A stretch of 64,000 nucleotides of DNA from Botrimarina hoheduenensis (GTDB lineage: Bacteria > Planctomycetota > Planctomycetia > Pirellulales > Lacipirellulaceae). Within the stretch, counting starts at the first letter, position 1; the number at the start of each line of letters is the position of its first letter. The position numbers and the translations under genes were made by a program. The DNA lies in assembly GCF_007859815.1 (NCBI RefSeq), contig NZ_SJPH01000007.1, forward strand, positions 44,361-108,360. Reading direction: 5' to 3'. Of the stretch, positions 44,174 to 54,426 are shown piece by piece. Below the pieces are notes generated by a model that saw nothing but the letters and a program-made list of their open reading frames with translations, did not search any database and had not been told where the DNA came from.

Positions 44174-44497
44174 ATGCCGCTCTTTGAGATCGAAACCGGT
44201 AGCCACATTGTTATCTCATGGGCCGAAGACCCGGAGTCGGCCAAGAAAGTCGTGACCGATAATTTCCCCAACGAGGAGGTCTTGCGGCTTACCAAGCGGC
44301 CGCGTGATACCTGGGTTATCTCCAAAGCGGCGCTGGGTATCACCGCCACCATGGACCCCTGCACAACCGCCCGCGACTGCCTGTCGCGCGCCGGGGGCGA
44401 CAAGGTTCATGCCATCCGCTTGTACATGAAGGACAAGGGGGTCGATCTCGAACAGGCTCGCAAGGCCATCGAGTCGAACATGGTCATGGGCTGGTAG
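44174..44497 (+). CDS. Hypothetical protein, probably conserved
   Basis: This 107-residue protein starts at the ATG at 44174 (MPLFEIETGSHIVISWAEDP), where a strand-helix-strand pattern begins; the upstream 23 codons are less likely. It continues SAKKVVTDNFPNEEVLRLTK, then TARDCLSRAGGDKVHAIRLY and a C-terminal helix QARKAIESNMVM ending in GW. No catalytic motif is obvious. It looks cytoplasmic. Codon usage is that of the host. It stands alone between the rpmF region and the lipoprotein. Confidence 0.65.
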   Translation: MPLFEIETGSHIVISWAEDPESAKKVVTDNFPNEEVLRLTKRPRDTWVISKAALGITATMDPCTTARDCLSRAGGDKVHAIRLYMKDKGVDLEQARKAIESNMVMGW

Positions 44498-44615
44498 CCA
44501 GCGCCAAAAGGCAGCGAACCACCGCATGATTACCGCTTCGGTTACGAGGGTCGTTGCCCGCCTTGATCGGGCCGATGACGCCGCCCTGAGCGGAGCGTCT
44601 GACGGTCTGCGGGCT

Positions 44616-45635
44616 TCAGCGATAGCGCGGCGTGGTGGTCGGGTAAGCCGACCCCGTGCCGGTCGCCGGCGTTGTGGCCTCGGTCGTACGCGACGCGACA
44701 TTGACCGCACCCAGATACGATCCCGTCCCGGCCGGACGGTATTCGCCGGGGGATGAAGCGAGCGTCACGCGGCTGTTGGCGGCGGCGAGGGTCCCTCCCG
44801 CCGGGGCGACCGCCGCTGTTGCCACCGGGTAGCCCGTCGGGGCTGCGGTCGGAAGTGCCACGGTCGGTGCCGCAGGCAGGGTCGGCAGTGCTTGCTGGGC
44901 ACGGGCTGCCAGAGCGGCCGCCGGCTGGGCGATCGCTTGCTCGGCCTTCGCTGGCAGGCCGGCCACTTGGCTCTTCAGGTTGTCGGTTGTCTGCTGCGCC
45001 GCGGTCGTTGCCGAGGCGTAACGATCCCCCACGGCTTGGGTTGTCGAATTGATCGTATCGACGGCGCCGAAATCGGGCAGCTCAAAGGTCGGTGCCGCAA
45101 CGTTCGCATAGCGGTCGCCCGTGGCCGCAGCGCCCTGCTGATCCGTCGTCGCGGTTTGACGGAGATTGGCGGCGACAGCAGCGATCGGATCGTTGGCCGG
45201 GTAGGCGTTGGGATCGTACGGGCCGCCGGTTGCTGGCTTGCTTGCCGGAGCCGTCGTCGCCGCGACTTGTGTGGGCGGTGCGCTGGGCATGCCTGGCGTT
45301 GCTGGCGACCGGTAAGGGGCTGCCGCGGGACGGTTGAGGCTTGGTGTGGCTTGGGTGGCGGGTGTCGAAGCGACGAACGCTGGTGCTTCGCTGCCAGAGG
45401 TCGTGGTGCTCGCGACCGCCGTGGCGGGAGCGGCAAGGCCCTGCACCTGAGGGCTCCCGACGCTGGTCGGCAGCTTGGGATCGGACTCCGCCAGAGCGGT
45501 ATCTGCTTTGCCCGACCAGGGATTCAGCCGCGCCCAACGCGAACCGCTGGACTGGCATCCGGTCGAGAGAAGGACCACCGCGGCGAGCGCGACAAAACGG
45601 TTCACGAGCAGCGTGGAATTCATGGCCAAACGCAT
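44616..45635 (-). CDS. Lipoprotein with long disordered region
   Basis: This roughly 339-residue protein has a lipoprotein signal: AVVLLSTGCQSSGS, with the lipobox L-S-T-G-C and the cysteine about 26 residues after the start. The rest is rich in Ala, Pro and Thr, with many QAAATT-type segments and no folded domain I can name. I took the ATG at 45635 (MRLAMNSTLL); a second ATG at 45623 is equally possible. The longer upstream reading is not signal-peptide-like. It should be anchored in the outer or inner membrane on the periplasmic side. Confidence 0.7.
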   Translation of the reverse strand: MRLAMNSTLLVNRFVALAAVVLLSTGCQSSGSRWARLNPWSGKADTALAESDPKLPTSVGSPQVQGLAAPATAVASTTTSGSEAPAFVASTPATQATPSLNRPAAAPYRSPATPGMPSAPPTQVAATTAPASKPATGGPYDPNAYPANDPIAAVAANLRQTATTDQQGAAATGDRYANVAAPTFELPDFGAVDTINSTTQAVGDRYASATTAAQQTTDNLKSQVAGLPAKAEQAIAQPAAALAARAQQALPTLPAAPTVALPTAAPTGYPVATAAVAPAGGTLAAANSRVTLASSPGEYRPAGTGSYLGAVNVASRTTEATTPATGTGSAYPTTTPRYR

Positions 45636-45983
45636 CGTGTGACGGTGTCGGAGAGTGGATTCAGGCGAAACGAGCCGCCCCGAGCGTCGTGCCACGCCAC
45701 AGGCGACGTAACCGAACTGCTCATCTTGCGGCTTCCTCGGCGCAACCTGGTCGTGCGGAACAGCAAAACCTTGCCGCTTGAGCGGCGTTGTGCGACGTGG
45801 GAGCCCGTTTACGTGAAACCTTGCCGACAAGTCAACTCAGGTTGACCTCTGCGTGCGCGCAGCGCCAGCAAAAAAGAACGCGGGCCGGCGCCGTCATCGA
45901 CAGCGTCGGCCCGCGTTAAGAGGGCAGGGCAGGGCATGGCAGCAGCAGGAAGCCCTCCGCCCAGGCGTAGGCTAGTGAGCCGT
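45636..45983. other. Non-coding stretch with SOD terminator
   Basis: This 348-base stretch contains the terminator at 45870-45917 and otherwise no gene. The part next to 45636 may hold the promoter of the lipoprotein gene. Confidence 0.5.
45870..45917 (-). terminator. Terminator after the superoxide dismutase gene
   Basis: AACGCGGGCC (45877-45886) pairs with GGCCCGCGTT (45908-45917), with further pairing inside (GGCGCCGTC/GACAGCGTC is imperfect). Six A residues at 45870-45875 make the minus-strand U-tract. It lies about 65 bases beyond the sod stop codon in the direction of transcription. Confidence 0.75.
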
Positions 45984-46595
45984 TTAGCCCTTGGCAGCGT
46001 TGTAGATCTCGTTGACCTTTGCCCAGTCAACCACGTTGAAGAACGCGGCAATGTAGTCGGGGCGGCGGTTCTGGTACTTGAGGTAGTAGGCGTGTTCCCA
46101 GACGTCGATCCCCAGGATCGGCGTGTGGCCGTGCATGTAGGGATTGTCTTGATTAGGCGTACTCTCGACGTGCAGCTTGCCCTCAGCGTTGAGACACAGC
46201 CAGGCCCAGCCGCTGCCAAAGCGATTGGCCGCCGCGTCGGAGAACGCTTTCTTGAAGCTGTCGAATCCGCCAAGTTCCGCGTCGATGGCGGCACCGAGCT
46301 CACCGACCGGGGCTCCACCCCCCGAGCCGCTCATGGTGGTCCAGAACAGCGAATGGTTGGCGTGGCCCCCGCCGTTGTTGCGGACCGCCCCACGGATTGC
46401 TTCGGGCACCGAATCAATGTTGCGGCACAAGTCTTCGATCGACTGCTCCGCAACGCCCGCGCCCTCTAGCGCCGCATTCAGCTTGGTGACATAGGCGTTG
46501 TGATGCTTGCCGTGATGGATTTCCATCGTTTGGGCATCGATGTGCGGCTCAAGCGCGTTGGCCGCGTAGGGCAACTCGGGTAAGGAGTAAGCCAT
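45984..46595 (-). CDS. Superoxide dismutase, Fe/Mn family
   Basis: This 203-residue enzyme converts superoxide to hydrogen peroxide and oxygen. It starts [20 protein letters not shown] and has metal-binding histidines in [12 protein letters not shown] and NHSLFW, and Asp/His in [19 protein letters not shown]. The ATG at 46595 is the family start. The exact metal (Fe or Mn) cannot be told from sequence with confidence. No signal peptide is present, so it is cytoplasmic. Confidence 0.96.
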   Translation of the reverse strand: MAYSLPELPYAANALEPHIDAQTMEIHHGKHHNAYVTKLNAALEGAGVAEQSIEDLCRNIDSVPEAIRGAVRNNGGGHANHSLFWTTMSGSGGGAPVGELGAAIDAELGGFDSFKKAFSDAAANRFGSGWAWLCLNAEGKLHVESTPNQDNPYMHGHTPILGIDVWEHAYYLKYQNRRPDYIAAFFNVVDWAKVNEIYNAAKG

Positions 46596-46975
46596 GGCGA
46601 AAATAAGTCCGGTGGGGTGAAGTGCGGGAGGAAGGGCGTTCAGCAGGCTGAACACAAAAGCCGCGGTTCGGGCTCCGGTGCCGAGCAGGGTGCCGAACAG
46701 GGCTTCGCAATCATCAGCCCTGACTGTAGGGCGGCGCGGCTCAGGGGCCAACCCGGTGGCGCTCCACGCCGACTCGGATCGGGCAGCGCAGCCGAGCCGG
46801 TTCTCAGGTGTAAATATCCGCCGGCAAGCACCTCTTCACCGGGCGTGACGTGGTCAGCCGCGAAGGAGGTGGTCGGCCCAGAACGGCCTAACCAGTTGGC
46901 ACGCTAGCCTACAAGCGGCGCGACGGTGTGCCAGGACTAACTAATCAGGCAACGCACTGGGGGCTACCAAGTGTG
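46596..46975. other. Non-coding stretch upstream of sod
   Basis: This 380-base stretch shows no gene. It lies between the sod start and the 3' end of the signalling gene, so it should contain the sod promoter. No clear motif is visible. Confidence 0.5.
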
Positions 46976-49219
46976 TCAGACTTTCGCGGCTTGGGCCGCC
47001 TCGGGAGCCGGCTCGGAGTCGTCTTCGCGCGCCATCAGATAAGACTTCAGGCTGCCCAGCATCAAGCGGCCCCGCTCAATCGCCCGGCCCCGCCGACGGT
47101 CACGATCGCGCTTCGCGCGGATCGAGACATCGACATTGGTGATTACGTACTTGCCCGCGGCAAAGCCTTGGGTGTTGGTCCGCTCGACGTGGGTCTCGGA
47201 GAGCTGCAAGTCGATGAGGAACTCGATCGGACGCTCGCCCTTATGGCTGCCGCCCCGGTCCTCAACGAGCAATCGCAGCTCGTTGAGACCCGCTTTGAGG
47301 ATCTTGACATCGCGGTCCGCGACAAAGCCCTTCAGTTTTTCAACGGCTAATTCGATGGGCACGTTGCTCACCAGGCGGGTCTCGATGACGCGACCCGAGC
47401 CGCCCACAAGACCGCCCGAGAACCACTTGCCGAACCAGCTTGTCTTGGACGTGGTGGCTTCCGACATACCATCTCCTAGCTGTACAACTTGGTTGCGGCC
47501 TTGGTCCTTGGCCTGAAGTAGTCCGCGATCAGCGCGGCGGAGGAGCGTTTCGGGCGTGTCACCCGTTTGGAGTTCGGTCACACCGAAGCTGGCGGTGATG
47601 TTCTTGCCGCCCAGATAACTGTGGGGCGTTTCCGAGAGCTTCTTGCGGATGGTTTCGGCACGCTTGGCCGCTGTCGCGTTGTTGCAGTCGGCACACAGGA
47701 TGGCGAACTCCTCGCCGCCGTAGCGCGCCACCAGGTCGCCCGACCGACACATCGTCTTGAGAATCTTGGCGAAGGTCATGATCGCTTCGTCGCCGGCTTG
47801 GTGACCGAACGTGTCGTTGATGCTCTTGAAGCGATCGATGTCCGACATGATCAGGCTGCAGGGCAGGCCGGTCGCCTCGTGGGCGTCAACGAATGCCGAG
47901 AGCATGCGGTCGAACTCAGCGCGATTAGCGACCTGCGTCATGGGGTCTTTGGTGACCTCCAGGTGAAGCTCTTGGCAGCGAACTTCGAGCGTCTCCTGAC
48001 TGGTCACATCATGCATCAGCACCGCCGCTCCGAGGTTCGAGCCGACGCCGTTCTCGACGGGGACCGTGTGGAACTCGACACTCGTTCGCTGGCCGTTGCG
48101 GCCCAGCAGGTTGTAGCGGGCGAGCTTCTGAAGCCCGGTCTGAATCGTCTCGGCCAGGGGGCACCCGGCGTCGGTCACCAGCGATCCCTTGTCGTCCGAC
48201 AGGTCCAGCAAGGACGGCGTAAAGGTCTTGCCGATCGCCGCCGAGGCCCCCACGCCGGTTAGCCGTTCGGCACCGGTGTTCCAGTGGGTGATGACCCGCT
48301 TGCGATCAACAAAAACCACCGCGTCGCGCAGGTTTTCGATCAGCTTGTTCTGGAAAATGTTGGTTGTCAGGTCCGCGGGCTGTTCGGCATCCAACCCAGG
48401 GGTAACGGGCCATGGCGAAGCCGACTTGCCGACCACGGCCTGTAGCCAACGGTTAGCAATATCTTCGTCCAGCTCGCTCTGGTTTTGGGTATGCACCTCG
48501 CAGTAGCTGGCGACCAGTTCAGGATCGAACTGCGTGCCCGATCCTTGGTACAGATCAGCCAGCGCCCGATCGCGCGAGCGGGCGGAGCGGTAGACCTGAT
48601 CGGTCGTCATCGAGTCGAACGCATCGACGATCGAAATCATGCGTGCGACAAACGGTGTTTGCTCACCGGTGAGCTTGATCGTGCGATGGCTGCCATCGAA
48701 CCAGGCCCCGGCCGCCTCGACACCGTCTAGCACCTCGGCCGGCGCGCCCGCGGCCGCCAAGATGCGGCGGGTCGAAACGCGGCTGTCATCGATCTCGGCG
48801 AGTTCCTCGGGCGTCAGTCGACCCGGCTTCTGGAGGATCGCATCCGCGACACCAATCTTGCCGATGTCGTGCAGCAACGCGGCCGCTTCGAGCTGAGTGC
48901 GCAGCTTGTCGGGCATCTTGAGCGTGGCCGCCCAGCGGCTGCACTCCATAGCGACCCGCAGGCTGTGCGCCGCGACGGACGGATTTTTGAGCTGTAGCGT
49001 CGCGAAAAGGGCCGAGACCATTCCCAGCCGATTCTCCGCGAGTTGAGCGGCCAACTCGGCCTGCTGTTTGGCACGTTCGGTCGATCCCCGCCCGATCTCC
49101 TGGGCGGCTTCGTCGAGACTACGGAGAGCGCTTGCGGCCTTTGCCGGGGCAAACACCTCGTTCGGGCTGCCCTCGGAAATGGCGATCTCCGGGGCGGCGG
49201 ATTCCGTGGCGGCGAGCAT
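46976..49219 (-). CDS. HD-domain / PAS / GGDEF signalling protein
   Basis: This 747-residue cytoplasmic protein joins three domains. First, an HD-type domain with HDIGKIGVADAILQKPG (about residues 117-133), in which the GYP part is degenerate (AWFDGSHRTI). Second, a PAS-like domain (IENLRDAVVFVDRKRVITHW). Third, a diguanylate cyclase GGDEF domain with the active motif RYGGEEFAIL (GGEEF). A C-terminal extension follows: a beta-rich segment (FLIDLQLSETHV), then an Arg-rich stretch. It may make cyclic di-GMP; phosphodiesterase activity is uncertain because of the degenerate GYP. I start at the ATG at 49219; the TTG at 49312 adds 31 poorly conserved residues. The gene is divergent from the next. 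Confidence 0.88.
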   Translation of the reverse strand: MLAATESAAPEIAISEGSPNEVFAPAKAASALRSLDEAAQEIGRGSTERAKQQAELAAQLAENRLGMVSALFATLQLKNPSVAAHSLRVAMECSRWAATLKMPDKLRTQLEAAALLHDIGKIGVADAILQKPGRLTPEELAEIDDSRVSTRRILAAAGAPAEVLDGVEAAGAWFDGSHRTIKLTGEQTPFVARMISIVDAFDSMTTDQVYRSARSRDRALADLYQGSGTQFDPELVASYCEVHTQNQSELDEDIANRWLQAVVGKSASPWPVTPGLDAEQPADLTTNIFQNKLIENLRDAVVFVDRKRVITHWNTGAERLTGVGASAAIGKTFTPSLLDLSDDKGSLVTDAGCPLAETIQTGLQKLARYNLLGRNGQRTSVEFHTVPVENGVGSNLGAAVLMHDVTSQETLEVRCQELHLEVTKDPMTQVANRAEFDRMLSAFVDAHEATGLPCSLIMSDIDRFKSINDTFGHQAGDEAIMTFAKILKTMCRSGDLVARYGGEEFAILCADCNNATAAKRAETIRKKLSETPHSYLGGKNITASFGVTELQTGDTPETLLRRADRGLLQAKDQGRNQVVQLGDGMSEATTSKTSWFGKWFSGGLVGGSGRVIETRLVSNVPIELAVEKLKGFVADRDVKILKAGLNELRLLVEDRGGSHKGERPIEFLIDLQLSETHVERTNTQGFAAGKYVITNVDVSIRAKRDRDRRRGRAIERGRLMLGSLKSYLMAREDDSEPAPEAAQAAKV

Positions 49220-49584
49220 GCGCAGATGAACGGCTAAGGTATTCGAGCTTGGCACGACGCCCCGTAGTGACCGCCTAGGCGGGGGAGCAGCTAAGGGGCT
49301 GGGAGTTATCAAACCCTAGGTCATGCGCGGCGCCGCACGCGCTTCGCCTGCGGGGGCGGCGAGAACCACTCCCGCCACAGGCCTCCTAATCCTTACAGTC
49401 GGTCCGTTGCTAGCGCTGCTGTCGGTCGGATCGGCTCAGGCCAACCCGCGACGGGTGCCGAACTACATCTGTTAGCCGACTTAGTTCTCGACGCGAGGGT
49501 CTGTCCCGCAAGGATGCGGTGCGGAAACGCGGCGTTTCGGCTTCAACCCTGGTTTAATCGTTGTTCGCGAGGGATCGCGTCGCT
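49220..49584. other. Divergent intergenic region
   Basis: This 365-base region separates the signalling gene (leftward) and the membrane protein gene (rightward). No gene is seen. It presumably holds both promoters. Confidence 0.45.
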
Positions 49585-50712
49585 ATGACTTCTGCCCGTG
49601 ATGGCCGTCGCCGCCGTTTGCTTCAAGACGGCTCCGTTAACCCGGTTACCCCGGTTAGTTCGGCCGAGGATCAATCTCCTTCACGCGCCCGCTACGCCTT
49701 TCGCGACGATAGCGTGAGCCTGGCGATTGCCACCGGCGTGGCCCCCCGAGCCTGGAGCCTGCTGGCAGGACTCAGCCTCGGTGCGGCAATCACGCTCGCC
49801 GGTTTGGTCGCGATCGATGCGTATGGCTTGGCGGTCTCGGCTGCCGGCATTCCCGGCGGGCGACTGATGATGCTCGACGGAGTGGGATCGATTGCCGGCT
49901 GGGTAACGAGTGTTGTGTGGATGGTGATCGCCGCCACCGCCTTGATGCTGTTTGGCTTGCGTCGGCAGCGGATGGACGACGTGAGCGGCGCTTATCGATG
50001 GTGGCTGATCGGTGCCTGCGCGGCGCTCATTCTCAGCTTCAACGCGGCTACCCATGCCCATCGGTTTTTGGCGGGGTGGTTCGCTGATACGAGTGGCTTC
50101 TCGCCGCTAGCGGCGAACGCCTTTTGGTGGCTGGCGCTGGGCGGGCCGGTGCTGGGCCTGCTGGGGCTGCGTCTGCTTGCCGACTCGCGGGCCAGTCGCG
50201 CCGGAGTCGCCGTCGGCGGGGTGGCTTGGGCGATACTCGCCCTGGGCTGGATCACCGAAGCCGGTCTTATCGACCGCGCGCTAGCAGGGGTGCTCCCCGG
50301 CGTGCCCTCAGCCATCTTCGGCCCCGCCTGTGTTGTGGCCGGACCGATGCTGGTGCTGCTGGCCTTGCTGCTGGTGAGCCGCCAGATTGTTGCCGAAGCC
50401 GAGGGCAAAGCCGCACCTCCCGTCAAACGCGCGAAACCCGCCGAGTCGCCCCGGCTGGCCGTCACCGCGCCCGTCGAGCCAGAGGCCAAGACACCGTCCG
50501 AGGAGCCGGCTCCGGGTGAGTCGCAACGCAAGAAGGAGCGTCACGCCAGTCGAACTGCAGTGCAGGCTACCGAGCCCGTCGCCAAACCGACGGTCTGGAC
50601 CGACGGAGCCGACAATTACGCGGATCAGTACGAAGACGACGAACGGCCGGGCCGCATGAGCAAGGCCGAGCGGAAGCGGCTTCGCAAACTGAAGGCGCGC
50701 GACGCCGCTTGA
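49585..50712 (+). CDS. Membrane protein with charged C-terminal tail
   Basis: This 375-residue inner-membrane protein has about six to seven hydrophobic segments between residues 55 and 275 (WSLLAGLSLGAAITLAGLVA, GWVTSVVWMVIAATALMLFG, WWLIGACAALILSFNAA, and later VAWAILALGWITEAGLI and GPMLVLLALLLVSRQIV). The C-terminal 100 residues are charged and Pro-rich, ending in SKAERKRLRKLKARDAA. The family is not recognised. I chose the ATG at 49585 (MTSARDG); the earlier in-frame TTG is less likely. Confidence 0.75.
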   Translation: MTSARDGRRRRLLQDGSVNPVTPVSSAEDQSPSRARYAFRDDSVSLAIATGVAPRAWSLLAGLSLGAAITLAGLVAIDAYGLAVSAAGIPGGRLMMLDGVGSIAGWVTSVVWMVIAATALMLFGLRRQRMDDVSGAYRWWLIGACAALILSFNAATHAHRFLAGWFADTSGFSPLAANAFWWLALGGPVLGLLGLRLLADSRASRAGVAVGGVAWAILALGWITEAGLIDRALAGVLPGVPSAIFGPACVVAGPMLVLLALLLVSRQIVAEAEGKAAPPVKRAKPAESPRLAVTAPVEPEAKTPSEEPAPGESQRKKERHASRTAVQATEPVAKPTVWTDGADNYADQYEDDERPGRMSKAERKRLRKLKARDAA

Positions 50713-50882
50713 TCGGTGCCGCCACCGGCCCTGGTTCCTCGGCTGGTTCCGCAGGGCTGCCGCACCGGCTAGCTTGAGTCGCACCCCCGCGCGGTTGCCC
50801 CACAGTCTTCCCGATGACCCGGGCCAAACGGACGCGGGCTGGGCGGTTCATCGTCTGTCGTTTTTCGCTGGCGGCTTCAACT

Positions 50883-52475
50883 ATGTCGGTTCGTACGCGT
50901 TTTGCCCCCAGTCCTACGGGCTTCCTGCACATTGGCGGGGTTCGCACAGCGCTCTTCAATTGGCTGTTCGCGCGCCAGCACGGCGGCCAGTTCCTGCTGC
51001 GTGTGGACGACACCGACGAGCAGCGCAATGTGGAGGCGGCCCTCGAACCGATCCTGCACGGCTTTGAGTGGCTCGGCCTGGACTGGGACGAGGGCCCCGA
51101 GCCCGGGCCCGGTAAGCGTTCGCGCGGCGACGCGGGGCCCTACTATCAGTCGCAAAGAAACGATCTCTACGCCGCCGCGGTCGAGCGGTTGCTCGCCAGC
51201 GGGCACGCCTACCGAGATTTTTCAAAACCCGACGAGTCGCAAGCCGAACGCGACGCGGCTCAAGCGGCGGGCGAGCCGTTTGTCGCGAGCCGGCGCTTCG
51301 CCGCCGAAACCGAAGCCGAGGCGCAGCGCTACCTTGCCGAAGGGCGGACGTCGGTCGTCCGCTTGAAGATGCCTCGCGCGGGGACCCTTGTCCTGAACGA
51401 CCTGGTCCGGGGCGAGGTCCGCTTCGACTGGGCCCGCGAGCAAGACCATGTGATCCAGCGCGCCGACGGCTCGCCGATCTACCACCTTGCTACCGTGGTC
51501 GATGACGAAGCCATGGCGATCACGCACGTGATCCGCGCGGAAGAGCACCTCAGCAACACGCCCCGCCAGGTGTTCATCGCCGCGTCGCTCGGCTACCGCC
51601 CCCTGCAGTTCGCCCATCTGCCTTACGTCGCGGAGCCGGGCAGCAAGAACAAGCTGAGCAAACGCAAGCTCGATAAGTACCTCAAGAACCGCGACTTCGC
51701 GTCGCTCAACGAGTACGGGGCGCGGATCGCCCAGCGGCTTGGGATTGAGGCCGCTGCCGAGACGTTCAATCCGGTGATCGTCGACTTCTACGAGCAGACC
51801 GGCTTTCTGCCCGAGGCCGTGCTCAACTACCTGCTGCTGCTCGGCTGGTCGTTTGATGACTCGCGCGAGGATTTCACCCGTGCAGAGATGATCGAGAGCT
51901 TTTCGCTGGAGCGGGTCAACAAGGCACCGGCTAGCTTCGATCCGGCCAAGCTGTTGAATTTTCAAGAGCGGTCCATGCAGCTCGTGCCCGCCAAGCAGAA
52001 GACAGCGCGGTGTGTCGAGGTGCTCAAGCGCGCCGGAATGCTGTCCGACCCGCCACCGTGTGACGCGGCGCAAACTGTTGGCAAGATCGTGGCCGCGGCG
52101 GGCGATCGGATCCGCACCTACGGCGACATCCTCGACTACGACTATCTGTTCGTGCCCGACGACGAAGTGGTCTACGACAGCAAGGCGTGGGAAAAGCGGC
52201 TCGTGAAGCCGGCCGATGCCGCACCGCTGCTCGCCAAGTTTCGCGACACGCTCGCCGAAGCGTCCCCCTTCGACGCGGCTTCGTTGGAGACGCTGCTCAA
52301 GTCCTTCGTCGAGAGCCAAGGGATCGCGATCGGCCAGATTATTCACGCGCTGCGGGTGGCGGTCACCGGTCAGGCCGTTGGCTTCGGGATGTTCGAGACC
52401 CTGGAAATCCTGGGTCAGCAGCGCAGCTTGGCCCGGATCGACATGACGTTGCGTCGTCTGGCCGCGGCAGGGTGA
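50883..52475 (+). CDS. gltX: Glutamyl-tRNA synthetase
   Basis: This 530-residue class I synthetase charges tRNA-Glu (and, in bacteria lacking GlnRS, also tRNA-Gln). It starts [20 protein letters not shown] with the HIGH motif as HIGG, and has the KMSKS motif as [11 protein letters not shown]. The middle contains [20 protein letters not shown] typical of the family. The start at 50883 is the family ATG; upstream codons are not conserved. The C-terminal anticodon-binding domain is present in full. It lies between a membrane protein and the VWA protein gene. Confidence 0.96.
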   Translation: MSVRTRFAPSPTGFLHIGGVRTALFNWLFARQHGGQFLLRVDDTDEQRNVEAALEPILHGFEWLGLDWDEGPEPGPGKRSRGDAGPYYQSQRNDLYAAAVERLLASGHAYRDFSKPDESQAERDAAQAAGEPFVASRRFAAETEAEAQRYLAEGRTSVVRLKMPRAGTLVLNDLVRGEVRFDWAREQDHVIQRADGSPIYHLATVVDDEAMAITHVIRAEEHLSNTPRQVFIAASLGYRPLQFAHLPYVAEPGSKNKLSKRKLDKYLKNRDFASLNEYGARIAQRLGIEAAAETFNPVIVDFYEQTGFLPEAVLNYLLLLGWSFDDSREDFTRAEMIESFSLERVNKAPASFDPAKLLNFQERSMQLVPAKQKTARCVEVLKRAGMLSDPPPCDAAQTVGKIVAAAGDRIRTYGDILDYDYLFVPDDEVVYDSKAWEKRLVKPADAAPLLAKFRDTLAEASPFDAASLETLLKSFVESQGIAIGQIIHALRVAVTGQAVGFGMFETLEILGQQRSLARIDMTLRRLAAAG

Positions 52476-52614
52476 CAGACAGGTGTCACCGGCGGGGCCG
52501 CCTCGCGCGGGCACGCCCCAGCGCTGGTGATTAGGGTGCGTGCGGAGCAGAGCAGGTGTCGGGAGCGACGGCGTTCCCGGCAGCCGCCTCACCCCCCTCA
52601 CCGCGCGTGTCACC

Positions 52615-54285
52615 ATGGCCCATGTGATCCCGAGCGAAGCAGCCCCGCGAACCGAGTCGCTCGAAGAAAGACTGGCGCAAGCGCGCCGCGAAGCCCGGCT
52701 GACCGAGGCAGCGTGGCGGATGAAGCGCGCGGAAGTCGCACGGTTGGTCGCCGCGGGCGAGCAGGCCGAAGCCCTGCGGATTGTGCGCGCTATCGAGCGG
52801 ACCACGGCTCAGGGAGCCAAGACGCCGGTAGCCGAAACTCCGGCAGCCACAACCTTACCGGCCACAGCACCGAAGAGCCCTGCCGCGAAAGCCACCGCGC
52901 GAAAAGCCACGGCGGGGAAAGCCACGGCCCCCAGCCCACCCGAACCGCGAGCGGTTGCACCGCTACCGCCGGCCGCTCACACAGGTCCGTCCGCTTCAGC
53001 ATCGCAAGCGGCGCTCCGCCGGAAACGCACGTCGACGGAACCCTCAGCGCCGCCCGCGGTACGGCCAAGCCGTCGCGTCCCGGCTGCCGACGGGGGGGCC
53101 GCCGTTCGGCCCGCTCGTGTCCGTCGCCATGCGCAGCCTGCGGTTGCGAAGGGATCTCCGTCATCTCCGCCTTCTTCACCGCCTTCGTCGCCGCCGCCGC
53201 GCGAAGCGATTCGTCTTCGCAATCGGCTCGCGCAGGGCACCGTGGCGGCGTGGCGCGATTGGTTGAGTCGGCGTCCCCCCTGGGCGCTGAGTTTGACCGC
53301 ACACGTGGGGTTGCTGCTGGCGTTGGCGCTGCTGAGCTTTGCCGCCTGGCGCGAGCCCCCCTTCGTACTGACCGCGACGCTGAACGCCGCCGAGCCCGCG
53401 TGGGAAGCCGTCGCCGACGAGCAGGCGCTCGCCGAGTTCACGGCCGAGATACCGCACGACGCGGAAGCCGTCGAAACATCGGTCGAGCTCGTCTCGCTGT
53501 CCGAGCCGCTAGCGAGTGCCCTGCCGTTGGAGCGGGTGGCGGTCACCGATCTCGGCGACCTGCTGGCCACCGCTTCGACGGGCCTGCTCCAGGAAGTGGG
53601 ACCCGCTGAGGGCAAGAACGAAGCGGCGAGCTCCCAGCGTGCGTCCTCGCCGCCGGGCAACGATCGGTCGGCGGGGGGCGTGCGATTCTTTGGCTCGGAG
53701 GCGGTTGCTGACCGCGTGGCGTTTGTCGTTGATAACTCGGGCAGCATGCAGCGCGGCCGGCTCGAAACCACGCTCGCCGAACTCGACAACGCGATCAAAC
53801 GCCTCTCGCACAGCCAATCGTTCTATGTGGTGCTGTTCAGCGATCAGGCCTACCCGATGTTTTATCCCGAGCCCGTGAACGAGCTGCTCCCCGCGACGCG
53901 GCAGAACCAAGACCGGCTGTCGCGCTGGTTGGGGACGGTCGAAATGTGCATCGGCGGCCGCTTGCTCGACGCCGTGGAGCTGGCCGCGGCGGTGAAGCCG
54001 CAGGTGGTTTATCTGCTTTCCGATGGCGAGATTCACAGCCAGTTTGTGATGAGCAAGCTGACCGACCCGCATGCGTGGGACTTCACGATCCACACGATCG
54101 GCATGGGCAACCACGCGCCGGAGGATGTCGCGAAGCTGCAAGCGATCGCGGCGGCCAACGACGGCGTCTTCCGCGGGGTTGATGCCCACCCGGCCGCGAT
54201 GCGGCTCTCGCTAACGAACCCGCGCCCCTACCACCGCACGCCGGGTAAGGTGTGGGGCACCCTCGTGCAATCGTGGCAGAATTGA
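52615..54285 (+). CDS. VWA domain protein with a transmembrane segment
   Basis: This 556-residue protein begins with a helical Arg/Glu/Ala-rich region and a disordered Ala/Pro/Lys/Arg-rich stretch (residues about 70-220). A single transmembrane helix (WALSLTAHVGLLLALALLSF) follows near residue 224. The C-terminal third is a von Willebrand A domain with an intact metal-ion site: DNSGSMQRGR (DxSxS), later VVYLLSDGEIHSQF. This arrangement puts the A domain outside the cytoplasm. It probably mediates protein contacts. I chose the ATG at 52615. No partner is apparent in the neighbourhood. Confidence 0.8.
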   Translation: MAHVIPSEAAPRTESLEERLAQARREARLTEAAWRMKRAEVARLVAAGEQAEALRIVRAIERTTAQGAKTPVAETPAATTLPATAPKSPAAKATARKATAGKATAPSPPEPRAVAPLPPAAHTGPSASASQAALRRKRTSTEPSAPPAVRPSRRVPAADGGAAVRPARVRRHAQPAVAKGSPSSPPSSPPSSPPPREAIRLRNRLAQGTVAAWRDWLSRRPPWALSLTAHVGLLLALALLSFAAWREPPFVLTATLNAAEPAWEAVADEQALAEFTAEIPHDAEAVETSVELVSLSEPLASALPLERVAVTDLGDLLATASTGLLQEVGPAEGKNEAASSQRASSPPGNDRSAGGVRFFGSEAVADRVAFVVDNSGSMQRGRLETTLAELDNAIKRLSHSQSFYVVLFSDQAYPMFYPEPVNELLPATRQNQDRLSRWLGTVEMCIGGRLLDAVELAAAVKPQVVYLLSDGEIHSQFVMSKLTDPHAWDFTIHTIGMGNHAPEDVAKLQAIAAANDGVFRGVDAHPAAMRLSLTNPRPYHRTPGKVWGTLVQSWQN

Positions 54286-54328
54286 TCGTAAGGCGGTGCG
54301 AGTGGAGCGAGGCCTATCGCTAAACTTA

Positions 54329-54366
54329 CCGGCTGGCAAAGCCGCTCGCGGCTGACGGTGCGTGCC
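54329..54366. repeat. Dispersed repeat, copy 1
   Basis: CCGGCTGGCAAAGCCGCTCG continues CGGCTGACGGTGCGTGCCGG. A second copy at 55440-55480 matches at roughly four of five positions (CCGGCTGACAAACCC..., CGCGGCTGACGG...). The two copies bracket a block of small genes. REP-like or planctomycete intergenic repeats of this kind are known; the identity here is not certain. Confidence 0.55.
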
Positions 54367-54426
54367 GGTTGCGGCGTCGAATAGCAGGCAAATCATGCCG
54401 CCGTCGCAGTCCGCTCCAGCGGCGGA

